A DNA stretch of 64,000 bases from [Clostridium] fimetarium (GCF_900111235.1 NZ_FOJI01000009.1:62001-126000); one strand, 5' to 3'; counted from the stretch's first letter, positions 54,503 through 61,987 are shown. The notes: generated by a model not told the origin, from the sequence alone. Made by a program: numbers and translations.

Positions 54503-55165
54503 ATGGAAATCGACCACATTTATATATGCACAGAAGCCAAAGCACCTGCTGGTGACTTGCTTAAAGCATTTGGGCTTGTAGAAGGTTCTTCAAATATACA
54601 CATTGGGCAAGGGACAGCAAACAGAAGATTCTATTTTCATAACTTTATGTTGGAGCTTCTGTGGGTAGAAAATTTGGACGATGTACGCAGCGAGCTCACT
54701 AAGCCAATGAGATTATATGAACGCTGTTTATCAAGAACAAATAACTTTTCTCCATTTGGAATTGCATTTAGACCTACAAAGGAAAAAACTGAAATAGCAC
54801 CATTCCCAGTGTGGGACTATCATCCTATTTATTTACCAGATTTTCTAAAAATTCAAGTTGCCGAAAATACACCACTGAGTGAACCCATGTATTTCTATCT
54901 AAATTTTGCGACAAGGCAGGCAGAGTCTCCAATTAGGAAGACAGAACCAATGGAACATAAAGTCCCGTTGAATGAAGTGACATCTGTAAAAATTCATGTA
55001 AATCAAGATGATGCATTATCAGAGTCAGCTTGTACACTAAATCGACTTAATCTTCTATCCATTAATCAAGATAGAGAACACTTTGTTGAGTTAGAGTTTG
55101 ATAATGGAGTTTTAAATCAATCTATGGATTTTAGACCGGATCTACCGTTGGTGTTTAAGTGGTAA
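54503..55165 (+). CDS. VOC/glyoxalase-like protein
   Basis: This 220-residue protein opens MEIDHIYICTEA and contains FGLVEGSSNIHIGQGTANRRFYF, as in glyoxalase-like (Glyoxalase_3 type) proteins. No specific metal site is assigned. It could bind or alter a small toxic molecule. AGGAGG precedes the start. It is likely co-transcribed with the next methyltransferase. Confidence 0.75.
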   Translation: MEIDHIYICTEAKAPAGDLLKAFGLVEGSSNIHIGQGTANRRFYFHNFMLELLWVENLDDVRSELTKPMRLYERCLSRTNNFSPFGIAFRPTKEKTEIAPFPVWDYHPIYLPDFLKIQVAENTPLSEPMYFYLNFATRQAESPIRKTEPMEHKVPLNEVTSVKIHVNQDDALSESACTLNRLNLLSINQDREHFVELEFDNGVLNQSMDFRPDLPLVFKW

Positions 55166-55240
55166 TGTGACGTAGTTGCCGCAAAAAGTCAACGTCAGTT
55201 AAAAAATAGGAAGGCAATGAATATCGGGAGGAAGTTATAT

Positions 55241-55852
55241 ATGGCGAGTGTACCATTTTGGGAGGAATCCTATAAAGATGATAAAATATCTGCATTTGGA
55301 ACGAATCCAAATCCAGAAGTGAAAGAGTTTATAGAACTATTTCAAAAAAGTTGGAATGTGTTAGAAGCTGGATGTGGTGAAGCTAAAAATTCCATATATT
55401 TAGCTTCAAATGGATTTGAAAGAGTAAATGCATTTGATATTTCGGAAAATGCGATTGCAAAGGTGAAAAAGATTGCAGCTAAAAATGAAGTGGAATTGAA
55501 TTCATTTACACAAGATTTATGCACTTTTCCATGGAAAGAAAATTATGACTTAGTTATTTCATATGGGACGCTGCATTTTGTGGCGAAAGAAGGATGGCAT
55601 CATTTCATTCAAGAGGCAAAAGAGCATACCAATGTTGGAGGAATTCATATTATTCAGATTTTTACGAATAAGGTTCCAGCATCACCAGATATTGAAGAGT
55701 TTGCGGTTGGTTTGGCGGATGAAGGAGAATTACAGGGATTTTATCAGGGATGGAAGATATTAAGCTTGAAAGCATTTGTGCTTGAAGATGAGCATCCAGG
55801 TGCACCGAAGCATTATCATGCAATTAACAAAATTGTTGCACAGAAATTATAA
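55241..55852 (+). CDS. SAM-dependent methyltransferase (TehB-like)
   Basis: This 203-residue class I methyltransferase has motif I NVLEAGCGEAKNSIYLASNG, VNAFDISENAIAKV and DLVISYGTLHFV, as in tellurite-resistance TehB and similar enzymes. ATG 55241 follows GGGAGGAAG; an in-frame ATG at 55217, with its own AGGAAGG, is an alternative. The acceptor is unknown. Confidence 0.83.
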   Translation: MASVPFWEESYKDDKISAFGTNPNPEVKEFIELFQKSWNVLEAGCGEAKNSIYLASNGFERVNAFDISENAIAKVKKIAAKNEVELNSFTQDLCTFPWKENYDLVISYGTLHFVAKEGWHHFIQEAKEHTNVGGIHIIQIFTNKVPASPDIEEFAVGLADEGELQGFYQGWKILSLKAFVLEDEHPGAPKHYHAINKIVAQKL

Positions 55853-55947
55853 ACAGAGTACATAATGAGTGATATATATTGAAAGAGCACAAATTAAGTG
55901 GATTTAAATGTAGATGGGTAGATTATTAATTTTTAATAGGAGGGTTT

Positions 55948-56481
55948 ATGATAAAGACAGAGCGATTACAGATAGTTCCTTTGGAAGATAAGTATTTGGA
56001 AGATGTATTCCAACTATGGGGAAACTTTGGGGTTATTAAGTATACATACAATAAGCTATTATCATCAAGAGAGGATTGTCAAATTAGATTGAATGATTTG
56101 TTATCCAGGTATAAAGACAACTTAGGTGCAAATAAGTTCATTATTTTATTAAATAATAAAATGATTGGAATAATTGGATTTCCTGTTATCGATAACGATG
56201 ATTTTAAATGTGGACTTTTTTATCAGATAAAAGAAGAATATTGGGGAAAGGGTTATGCATTTGAAGCAGCTCAAGGCGTTTTGAATTATATATTTGAAAA
56301 GCACTCAAATGCTTATGTTATTGCAGACGCAGTAGTTTTAAATGTTGCAAGTATTAAGATCCTAAATAAACTTGGATTTAAGCAGATATTTATTGAGGAA
56401 AACGGATTTAAGAATAATGGAATGGAAATAGACCTTGTACATTTTGAAATAGATAGAAGGCAAACAATAACAGTATCTTAA
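55948..56481 (+). CDS. GNAT N-acetyltransferase (RimJ/RimL type)
   Basis: This 177-residue acetyltransferase begins MIKTERLQIVPLEDKYLEDV and has EEYWGKGYAFEAAQGVLNY as its acetyl-CoA loop, then ILNKLGFKQI. It could acetylate a protein N-terminus or a small amine. AGGAGGG precedes the start. Confidence 0.88.
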   Translation: MIKTERLQIVPLEDKYLEDVFQLWGNFGVIKYTYNKLLSSREDCQIRLNDLLSRYKDNLGANKFIILLNNKMIGIIGFPVIDNDDFKCGLFYQIKEEYWGKGYAFEAAQGVLNYIFEKHSNAYVIADAVVLNVASIKILNKLGFKQIFIEENGFKNNGMEIDLVHFEIDRRQTITVS

Positions 56482-56565
56482 GATTTCCATAAAATTAATA
56501 TTGCTTTATAGTTCTGTTTAATATAGAATAAATAAGTTCTACTCCCCAGTAGAATGATATATGTG

Positions 56566-56604
56566 AGCCACTACTCCCCTCAAAATTGTAGTGGCTTATA
56601 TTTT
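56566..56604 (+). terminator. Intrinsic terminator after the RimL-type gene
   Basis: Perfect 9-bp stem AGCCACTAC / GTAGTGGCT (56566-56574, 56588-56596) with a 13-nt loop, then a modest T-rich tail (TATATTTT). Confidence 0.7.
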
Positions 56605-56667
56605 GTGCCAGTAAGTATCATATGGTATATTAAGTGTGGGATTATATTACCATAATTTGTATTAATT

Positions 56668-56817
56668 TAACTTGAAATAACCATATAAAAGTTATAAACT
56701 TACTTCATACAAGATGTTGGGGAATATATTGTAATGGGGACTGTTAAAATCAGTAAATTTTAATATAGACATTTTATTAGTTACAGATTCCCAAGAGGGT
56801 CTGTGGCTATTTTTTTT
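56668..56817 (+). promoter_or_regulatory. Module A copy 6: promoter, MLGNIL leader and terminator
   Basis: TTGAAA (56672-56677), 17 nt, TAAACT (56695-56700), 13 nt, leader 56714-56734 reading MLGNIL with stop TAA. Terminator GTTACAGATTC / GGGTCTGTGGC (56780-56790, 56797-56807), with eight T to 56817. The right arm has changed to GGGTC but still pairs through G-U. Confidence 0.9.
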
Positions 56818-56881
56818 GTATAAGAGCTTGTAATTTATATGGGATTTGAATTGTTAGAAAAACAGAAATGAGGTTTAATTG

Positions 56882-57772
56882 ATGGAAAGATGTACATTAG
56901 AAAAAGAAGGATTTATTGCTAATTACTATTCAGGTAATTATGATACTGATAAAGCGATTATTTCAGTTGGCGGGGCATCATGTGATGAAAAGACAAGTAT
57001 TGCTATGGCAGAATTTCTCATTAAAGAGGGCTATAATGTTTTAGTTCTCGGGTTTTATTTATGGAACGGACTTTCTAACAAATTAGCATCCATACAAGTC
57101 GATTATGTAGAAAAAGCAGTTCATTGGTTGTTGGATAAAAAGGGAGTAAAGAAAATAGCTATGACTGGAATTTCTACAGGGAGTGGTTACACATTACTTT
57201 CAGCTTCACTTATTCCAGAAATTACATGTGTAATTCCCGTTGTACCATATGACCATGTACTTGAAGGAACTACCAAAAATAATAAAAGATTGTATTGCTC
57301 TGTCTATACATGGCATGGGGAGGATATTCCGTACACCCCAACAGAATTTCTTGATATGGGAATGATGGTATGGCTTCGTAGAGCAAAGAAAGCACAAGGA
57401 TATGGTCTTACAAGATTTATGAGATATGGGTATGACCAACTTACACCAAAATTAACCCCAGAATCTAGAATTAGGACTGAAAATATGAATGCTGATGTAC
57501 TTCTTCTTGCAGTAAAAAATGATGACTTCTGGCCATCGGATGAAGCTGTACCACGAATAGTTGATAATCTCAAAATTTCAAATTATGCTCATCGTGTAGA
57601 GTATCATATTTATGAAAAAGCAAGTCACGCATTAACAGCAGCGAAAATTGGGTTCATTCCAAGGACATTGATTAAGCTAATAATTCCAGCGGAGAAAAAA
57701 TATCCGAAAGAATGTGATGAGGCTCGTACAGATAGTGTACAGCGTATTTTGAAGTTCTTGAAGGAATGGTAA
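56882..57772 (+). CDS. Alpha/beta hydrolase (acyl-CoA thioester hydrolase/BAAT C-terminal-like)
   Basis: This 296-residue protein has the nucleophile elbow GISTGSG (Ser98) and overall resemblance to the C-terminal catalytic domain of acyl-CoA thioesterases/bile-acid acyltransferases, including DDFWPSDEAVPRI and YEKASHALTAAK, which supply the acid and histidine region. The N-terminal domain of true BAAT enzymes is missing, as is usual in bacteria. GAGG lies upstream of ATG 56882. It is directly behind module A copy 6. Confidence 0.8.
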   Translation: MERCTLEKEGFIANYYSGNYDTDKAIISVGGASCDEKTSIAMAEFLIKEGYNVLVLGFYLWNGLSNKLASIQVDYVEKAVHWLLDKKGVKKIAMTGISTGSGYTLLSASLIPEITCVIPVVPYDHVLEGTTKNNKRLYCSVYTWHGEDIPYTPTEFLDMGMMVWLRRAKKAQGYGLTRFMRYGYDQLTPKLTPESRIRTENMNADVLLLAVKNDDFWPSDEAVPRIVDNLKISNYAHRVEYHIYEKASHALTAAKIGFIPRTLIKLIIPAEKKYPKECDEARTDSVQRILKFLKEW

Positions 57773-57983
57773 TTATACATAATAACTCAGCGACAAATTC
57801 CTGTTTGAGAGATGATATGTTTCGCAATCGACACCTGTTGTGAAATGAAAAGGAGGCTAGCTGAAGTCAAATCATGAAAAGATCCACTGTAAAGCAGTGT
57901 GCGGGAGAGAGAAAATGAAGTTCAAGGGAAAAACGAACATATAATATACAATTAATAATAAAGAAAATCATGCTAGAACTTCT

Positions 57984-58195
57984 ATCCGTAAAAAGAGGAG
58001 TGGCAAGTATACTGTGGAATATACTTGCCATTTTATGAAAAAATTAGTTATTATATTAAGTAAGTTAGATTGCCGCAGGAGGGATATTCCTGTTGTTTGG
58101 CTAACTTATATTCATAGTATACATACAAATTATGTTCGAAAAGTGATTGCTTGATGAACAAACTGCGTTTAATGTTTGACGGAATTGTGAAGATG
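57984..58195 (+). promoter_or_regulatory. Module B copy 6
   Basis: ATCCGTAAAAAGAGGAG, hairpin TGGCAAGTATA / TATACTTGCCA with TTTTAT, CAGGAGGGATATTCCTG, TTGGCT and TACATA 17 nt apart, ATG-TTC-GAA-AAG-TGA, then ATG frame MNKLRLMFDGIVK, which runs past the next gene's start. The 210 nt before it, back to 57773, show no gene. Confidence 0.88.
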
Positions 58196-58214
58196 AAAAT
58201 AGGGAGAGTGAAAT

Positions 58215-58835
58215 ATGGAATTACGATTAGAAAATGAAAATGATTATTTTGAGGTTGAATCACTAACGAGAGATGCATTCTGGAATGTATATAGACCTGG
58301 TTGTAATGAACATCTTGTTTTGCATGATTTAAGAAATTCGGATTCTTTTATAAAAGAATTGGATTATGTTTGTCTTGAAAATAATCAAATCGTGGGAAAT
58401 ATTGTTTATAGTAAAATGTACAGTGGATTAGGGAAAAATATGAGTAGTGAAGTAATTGCTTTTGGACCAATTAGCGTTCATCCTGACTACCAGAAAACGG
58501 GAATTGGAAAAAAGATGATAAAATATACAGCAAACATAGCAAAAGAAATGGGGTTCAAGGCAATTCTTATAACTGGAAATAATAAATATTATAATCCATT
58601 GGGATTTGTATCTGCCAGTAAGCATAATATTTATTTGCCAGGGTTATCCGAACAAGAGGAAGCATCCTTTTTTATGGCAAAAGAACTTGAAGAAGGGTAT
58701 TTAATAAAGAATTCTGGAGTATATGATTTTGATAGATGTTTTGAGGTTGAGGAAGATGCTCTAGAAACCTTTGAAAAAAAATTCCCTGCGAAAGTTAAGC
58801 GAGAAGCTAGGAAAACGGATTTGGTATTGAAATAG
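58215..58835 (+). CDS. GNAT N-acetyltransferase (YhbS-like)
   Basis: This 206-residue protein has the YhbS pattern: GPISVHPDYQKTGIGKKMIK (acetyl-CoA loop) and FKAILITGNNKYYNPLGFV, with a C-terminal extension of about 60 residues (FMAKELEEGYLIK to KVKREARKTDLVLK). A near-identical copy of that extension is stranded at 36123-36266. The substrate is unknown. GGGAGAG precedes the start, and module B copy 6 ends 19 nt upstream. Confidence 0.9.
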   Translation: MELRLENENDYFEVESLTRDAFWNVYRPGCNEHLVLHDLRNSDSFIKELDYVCLENNQIVGNIVYSKMYSGLGKNMSSEVIAFGPISVHPDYQKTGIGKKMIKYTANIAKEMGFKAILITGNNKYYNPLGFVSASKHNIYLPGLSEQEEASFFMAKELEEGYLIKNSGVYDFDRCFEVEEDALETFEKKFPAKVKREARKTDLVLK

Positions 58836-58924
58836 GATTATATGAAAAGTATGGCTTTGCCAAAATCGCGGATAAAAAAGATATTTGGGGAAATGAAGAG
58901 CAGATATTTACGATAGATATCTAA
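58835..58924 (+). pseudogene. C-terminal remnant of another GNAT acetyltransferase
   Basis: The frame reads GLYEKYGFAKIADKKDIWG and ends QIFTIDI at TAA. LYEKYGF is the usual last motif of a GNAT domain. There is no start codon. It begins at the stop codon of the preceding intact gene, so the two were joined by deletion or recombination. It matches the remnant at 48339. Confidence 0.85.
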
Positions 58925-59029
58925 CGGTTTAATTTTTAGAATGTTCAGCTTTAAAAGGTGAATTTATGAACAAAGGCATAAATGAAAATTTGTTCACGTT
59001 AAGCAAAAATATAGTGCCAGAGTATAAAT

Positions 59030-59060
59030 GGACCCTGTGCAGTTGAGCTACACAGGGTCC
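59030..59060. repeat. Perfect 10-bp inverted repeat
   Basis: GGACCCTGTG / CACAGGGTCC (59030-59039, 59051-59060) with an 11-nt loop. GC-rich compared with its surroundings and without a T-run on either side. It may be a terminator of the convergent units or a protein site. Confidence 0.7.
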
Positions 59061-59126
59061 CAATAAATTGATATAATTATTCTTTGATACAAACAAAGGA
59101 TACAGTCCTAACTATAATTTAAAGAA

Positions 59127-59309
59127 TTAAGAATTTTTTTTGATATAAATTTTTAATGCGATGATTAGTAAATAAATAGTATATATTACCGCGCCAGTGA
59201 AGAATACAGTGAAGAATAGAGCAAGTGTAAAAAATAAAATAGCTACTGTTGGCATAAGATTTCCCCTTCCCAAATGAATTATCATTCCCCATGACAATAT
59301 ATTTCCCAA
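59127..59309 (-). CDS. Small membrane protein fused to the module A leader peptide
   Basis: The core is a 42-residue hydrophobic protein starting at ATG 59255 (AAGGGG upstream): MPTVAILFFTLALFF, a second hydrophobic part and the basic end LKIYIKKNS. The frame is also open upstream to TTG 59309 and carries the leader residues GNIL of module A, whose stop codon is replaced by TCA, adding 18 residues. It may therefore be made in two forms. Function unknown; the shape fits a small regulatory or toxin-like membrane peptide. Confidence 0.6.
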   Translation of the reverse strand: MGNILSWGMIIHLGRGNLMPTVAILFFTLALFFTVFFTGAVIYTIYLLIIALKIYIKKNS

Positions 59310-59356
59310 TATTTTGTCTAGATTAATTATATAATATGGAAATATTTATGACAAGT
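59262..59356 (-). promoter_or_regulatory. Module A copy 7 (reverse): promoter and leader without terminator
   Basis: TTGTCA (59354-59349), 17 nt, TATAAT (59331-59326), 13 nt, then ATA-TTG-GGA-AAT-ATA-TTG-TCA. The promoter is the best match to consensus among all copies. The terminator hairpin is absent; the sequence runs straight into the ribosome site of the small membrane gene. Confidence 0.82.
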
Positions 59357-59418
59357 TATACTTATACAGTTATTAACTAGTAACGAGATTCAACCCCAGA
59401 ACCAATTGTAAAAACAGT

Positions 59419-59447
59419 TTGAGAATCCATCCCCTCAATGCTATAAT
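59419..59447 (+). promoter_or_regulatory. Predicted promoter of the gtrA-like gene
   Basis: TTGAGA (59419-59424), a 17-nt spacer, TATAAT (59442-59447). It is divergent from module A copy 7. A related sequence with a destroyed -10 lies near 45390-45412, next to reverse copy 4, so this divergent block was duplicated together with module A. Confidence 0.75.
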
Positions 59448-59497
59448 AAAACCTAATTTTAAATATATAGAAATTTATTAAGGAAGATAAAATGATA

Positions 59498-59926
59498 ATG
59501 GAACAAATCAACGAGATAAAGAGAAAATATAAGGATTCAATAATACAATTTCTAAAATTTGGAATCGTTGGCGGAATCAATACGATTGTGTCATATGCAA
59601 TTACCAATATAGGCTTTTATGTTTTTCATTTGCATCCACAAATATGCAATGCAGTTGCTTTTGCAATAACTGTATTTATATCATTTATTCTTAATAGTCA
59701 GTTTGTGTTTACACAGTCACAAGAGGAAAAGCCACCATTTTTGAAAGCACTTTTTAAAGTTTATGTATCTTATTCGATCACTGGCCTTTTTCTTATGGGC
59801 ATTTTATTATACGTTGAAGAATCAATATTTGGAATACCACATTATATTGCAACACTTGCCAATTTGATCGTTACAATTCCAATTAATTTTATTCTTAATA
59901 AATTTTGGGCATATAAAACTAAATAG
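59498..59926 (+). CDS. GtrA-family membrane protein
   Basis: This protein of about 142 residues has four membrane helices and the GtrA core: FLKFGIVGGINTIVSYAI, SFILNSQFVFT and FILNKFWAYK at the end. GtrA proteins help move lipid-linked sugars across the membrane for surface polysaccharide or teichoic acid modification. GGAAG precedes ATG 59492/59498. No glycosyltransferase is adjacent. Confidence 0.87.
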   Translation: MEQINEIKRKYKDSIIQFLKFGIVGGINTIVSYAITNIGFYVFHLHPQICNAVAFAITVFISFILNSQFVFTQSQEEKPPFLKALFKVYVSYSITGLFLMGILLYVEESIFGIPHYIATLANLIVTIPINFILNKFWAYKTK

Positions 59927-60003
59927 TAAAATCTAAATCAACAATAACATCACCCCTATTAGTAAAATCGTTCCAGGCAAAATTAATACATTAGGAGGAT
60001 AAT

Positions 60004-60450
60004 GTGAATAAAATAAAACAACATAAATGGTATTACGCAACAATGGTCCTATGGATACTTATTGTTATAGGATATTTTGTTGGTAAACATTTTAAGTCAG
60101 ACAATATAGAATTTTTACCTTATGTAAATACGGTAGCCTATATAGCTATTATGCTAGTAGTATTTGAACCACTGGCACATTATATGATGGATTCAAGTAA
60201 GGACGGACTTACATGTATGGTATTAATAGGGTCATTTATATTTACTGTTTTAGCCATTGCGATGATTGGGATTTTTATTATTTTAACCTATAAAGAATCT
60301 AAATACAGTGATGATCTGATTTATGTACGTGATAATTCTGGAGTGCATCATGATATGATTTATGTTTATGAGCCGTTTGATGTGCTATTTATGAAGAAAA
60401 TAGATTATTATAGTATTAATAAAAATGAATCGTTTAGATTTTATAAATAA
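60004..60450 (+). CDS. Hypothetical membrane protein
   Basis: This 148-residue protein has three membrane helices (about residues 10-28, 42-60, 76-98) and a C-terminal tail of about 50 residues rich in Tyr and Asp. It is not recognised. It begins at GTG or a nearby ATG behind AGGAGG. Confidence 0.6.
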   Translation: MNKIKQHKWYYATMVLWILIVIGYFVGKHFKSDNIEFLPYVNTVAYIAIMLVVFEPLAHYMMDSSKDGLTCMVLIGSFIFTVLAIAMIGIFIILTYKESKYSDDLIYVRDNSGVHHDMIYVYEPFDVLFMKKIDYYSINKNESFRFYK

Positions 60451-60458
60451 AATGATTA

Positions 60459-60562
60459 GAGCAAATACATATGGTTGAATCAAGATGCGGTATTGTGTAT
60501 ATGTTGATATCCTTTTTGGGGTAATTGTATAATTAAAACTTGTTGTAAAAGTAAATCATTGA
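60459..60562 (+). pseudogene. Remnant of a stand-alone DUF3795 gene
   Basis: It starts AGAGCAAATACAT then ATG reading MVESRCGIV, matching 51622-51665. After a deletion of roughly 55 nt it resumes in another frame as PFWGNCIIKTCCKSKSL, matching 51720-51771. The kinase-like part found upstream of the intact copy is absent here. Confidence 0.85.
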
Positions 60563-60616
60563 TTGATTGATTGATGAACAAATTGCGTTTTAAGTTTGAA
60601 GGAATTGTGAAGAAAT
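60563..60616 (+). promoter_or_regulatory. Module B copy 7 (3' end only)
   Basis: Contains only GATGAACAAATTGCGTTTTAAG and the following GAAGGAATTGTGAAG (given in two parts), i.e. the last 50 nt of module B, joined to the DUF3795 remnant through four TTGA repeats. The encoded frame would read MNKLRFKFEGIVKK. Confidence 0.8.
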
Positions 60617-60682
60617 TCGATGCTTTTGTATGAAAAATTATCACCAAAGTTAACGTTTTAAATAAAAGCAGGAGGGTGAAAA

Positions 60683-60796
60683 ATGGAAAGATTGATCTGT
60701 GTACTTATTTGTTTAGTTATGGCAGTAGGATTTGCAATTTTTGGCTTGATATTCTTAAAATCAAAAGGGAAGGCGTGTGGAATGATTGCGGGGTAG
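60683..60796 (+). pseudogene. Truncated DUF3784-like small membrane protein (37 aa)
   Basis: ATG at 60683 with GGAGGG upstream. The product has one helix and then IFGLIFLKSKGKACGMIAG before a stop. Full-length DUF3784 proteins continue after LIAG with a YNTMS-type segment and a second helix, which are lost here. It may still make a short membrane peptide. Confidence 0.5.
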
Positions 60797-60813
60797 TAAA
60801 GAAGGGGTGGATT

Positions 60814-61698
60814 ATGTCAACAACAGCTATAAAATTATTAGCATTAGCATTGATGGTTATAGACCACGTTGGAGAATTTATACCTGGAATGCCAATTTGG
60901 TTACGATATATGGGAAGACTTTCGGCTCCATTATTCTTTTTCTGTATGGTGTGGGGAATTTATTATACCCATGATAAAAAAATATATTTATTGAGACTTT
61001 ATATATGTAGCATTTTGATGAGTGTACTAGACTATTTGGTGCCCAAGATATGCGGTAGCCATGAAATGATTAGCAATAATATTTTTTCTACATTATTTGT
61101 GGCAGGGGTAATCATTTCAGCAATTGAGTATGTACATAAAAACCCTTCAAAAAAACGTAAAACAGTATTAGTAATACTCGGGTGGCAAGCGGGTGCGTTA
61201 GGAATATCCCTTTTGGGAGATCGATTTTTGAATTCCGCAGAAATGATTTTAACTACCATGGTAGGGATTATAACTACAGTTGAAGGCGGACCTATAATGG
61301 TTTTAGCAATTATAATTCTTTATTATTGTAAGAATAGTAGGAGAAAAATTATTTTAGGTTATGGGACGTATTGCTTGATGTATATATGTTTGATAGTAAC
61401 AGATTTTGTGCCACGCGTATTTTCTAGATTGGACTTTTATGTTAACAATCATATATTTGATGGATTCATTGAAATGGCTAGAATAATGCCATTTGGATTA
61501 TTGGGGATAGATACAATTTTCTATACACGATCATGGTATAAAGCAATATTTATAAATCATTATCAGTGGATGATGATTTTTGCCATGCCGATAATGTTAT
61601 TGTACAATGGGAAACGTGGAAAAGGGTTAAAGTGGTTTTTCTATGTCTTTTATCCAGTACATATCGTAATCCTTTATTGCATAGGAATATTCATGTAG
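60814..61698 (+). CDS. TraX-family membrane protein
   Basis: This 294-residue polytopic protein starts STTAIKLLALALMVIDHVGE and continues RYMGRLSAPLFFFCMVWG, the TraX family opening. TraX acetylates F pilin in E. coli; in Firmicutes the family is common and is regarded as putative membrane acyltransferases. ATG 60814 with AGGGG upstream is preferred to the longer in-frame extension back to 60676, which overlaps another gene. Confidence 0.9.
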   Translation: MSTTAIKLLALALMVIDHVGEFIPGMPIWLRYMGRLSAPLFFFCMVWGIYYTHDKKIYLLRLYICSILMSVLDYLVPKICGSHEMISNNIFSTLFVAGVIISAIEYVHKNPSKKRKTVLVILGWQAGALGISLLGDRFLNSAEMILTTMVGIITTVEGGPIMVLAIIILYYCKNSRRKIILGYGTYCLMYICLIVTDFVPRVFSRLDFYVNNHIFDGFIEMARIMPFGLLGIDTIFYTRSWYKAIFINHYQWMMIFAMPIMLLYNGKRGKGLKWFFYVFYPVHIVILYCIGIFM

Positions 61699-61777
61699 AT
61701 GCGGGTTTATAACGGGAATAGCTTGTATGAGACTGTATAAAGATGTAAGGAAAACTAGTTTCAGAATAAATACATAG

Positions 61778-61987
61778 TTACAAATTAATTTATATTGTTT
61801 ACTATTTATATCGAGGTATATTACTGCTGCAATATGGTGTGCAGGTGCAGCTTCTAAAACAGGATTTGCATCCCAAATGTTTAATAATGCATTGGATAGT
61901 GTTGGAGCAGATTTATTGACATGTAGTATAATAAGTCTAGGTATTGGTATTGGATATTTAATAATTGCAGAAAAATCGAAAGAATAA
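61778..61987 (+). pseudogene. 5'-truncated paralogue of the small membrane gene at 48603
   Basis: Starting just after an in-frame TAG, the frame reads LLFISRYITAAIWCAGAAS and ends CSIISLGIGIGYLIIAEKSKE. It aligns over its length with LLFISRYIIATAICCVGAS and CSIVSLIVGIGYLRGAEKEKE of the intact gene. The first 16-20 residues and the start codon are missing. Confidence 0.82.

Noticed and set aside
24690-56817. Module A as a T-box or a known metabolite riboswitch
   Set aside because: The T-box sequence AGGGTGGNACC is absent and no recognised aptamer core is visible; the conserved part reads as a short coding frame instead.
57830-57960. Possible short peptide behind AAAGGAGG near 57850
   Set aside because: The only ATG frame at suitable spacing gives 14 codons with no similarity to anything else in the window.
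36360-58110. Module B dyad as an integron attC site
   Set aside because: The outer arms (AAGTTA.../...TAACTT) do not fit the RYYYAAC and GTTRRRY core boxes in the needed orientation, and no integrase gene is seen.
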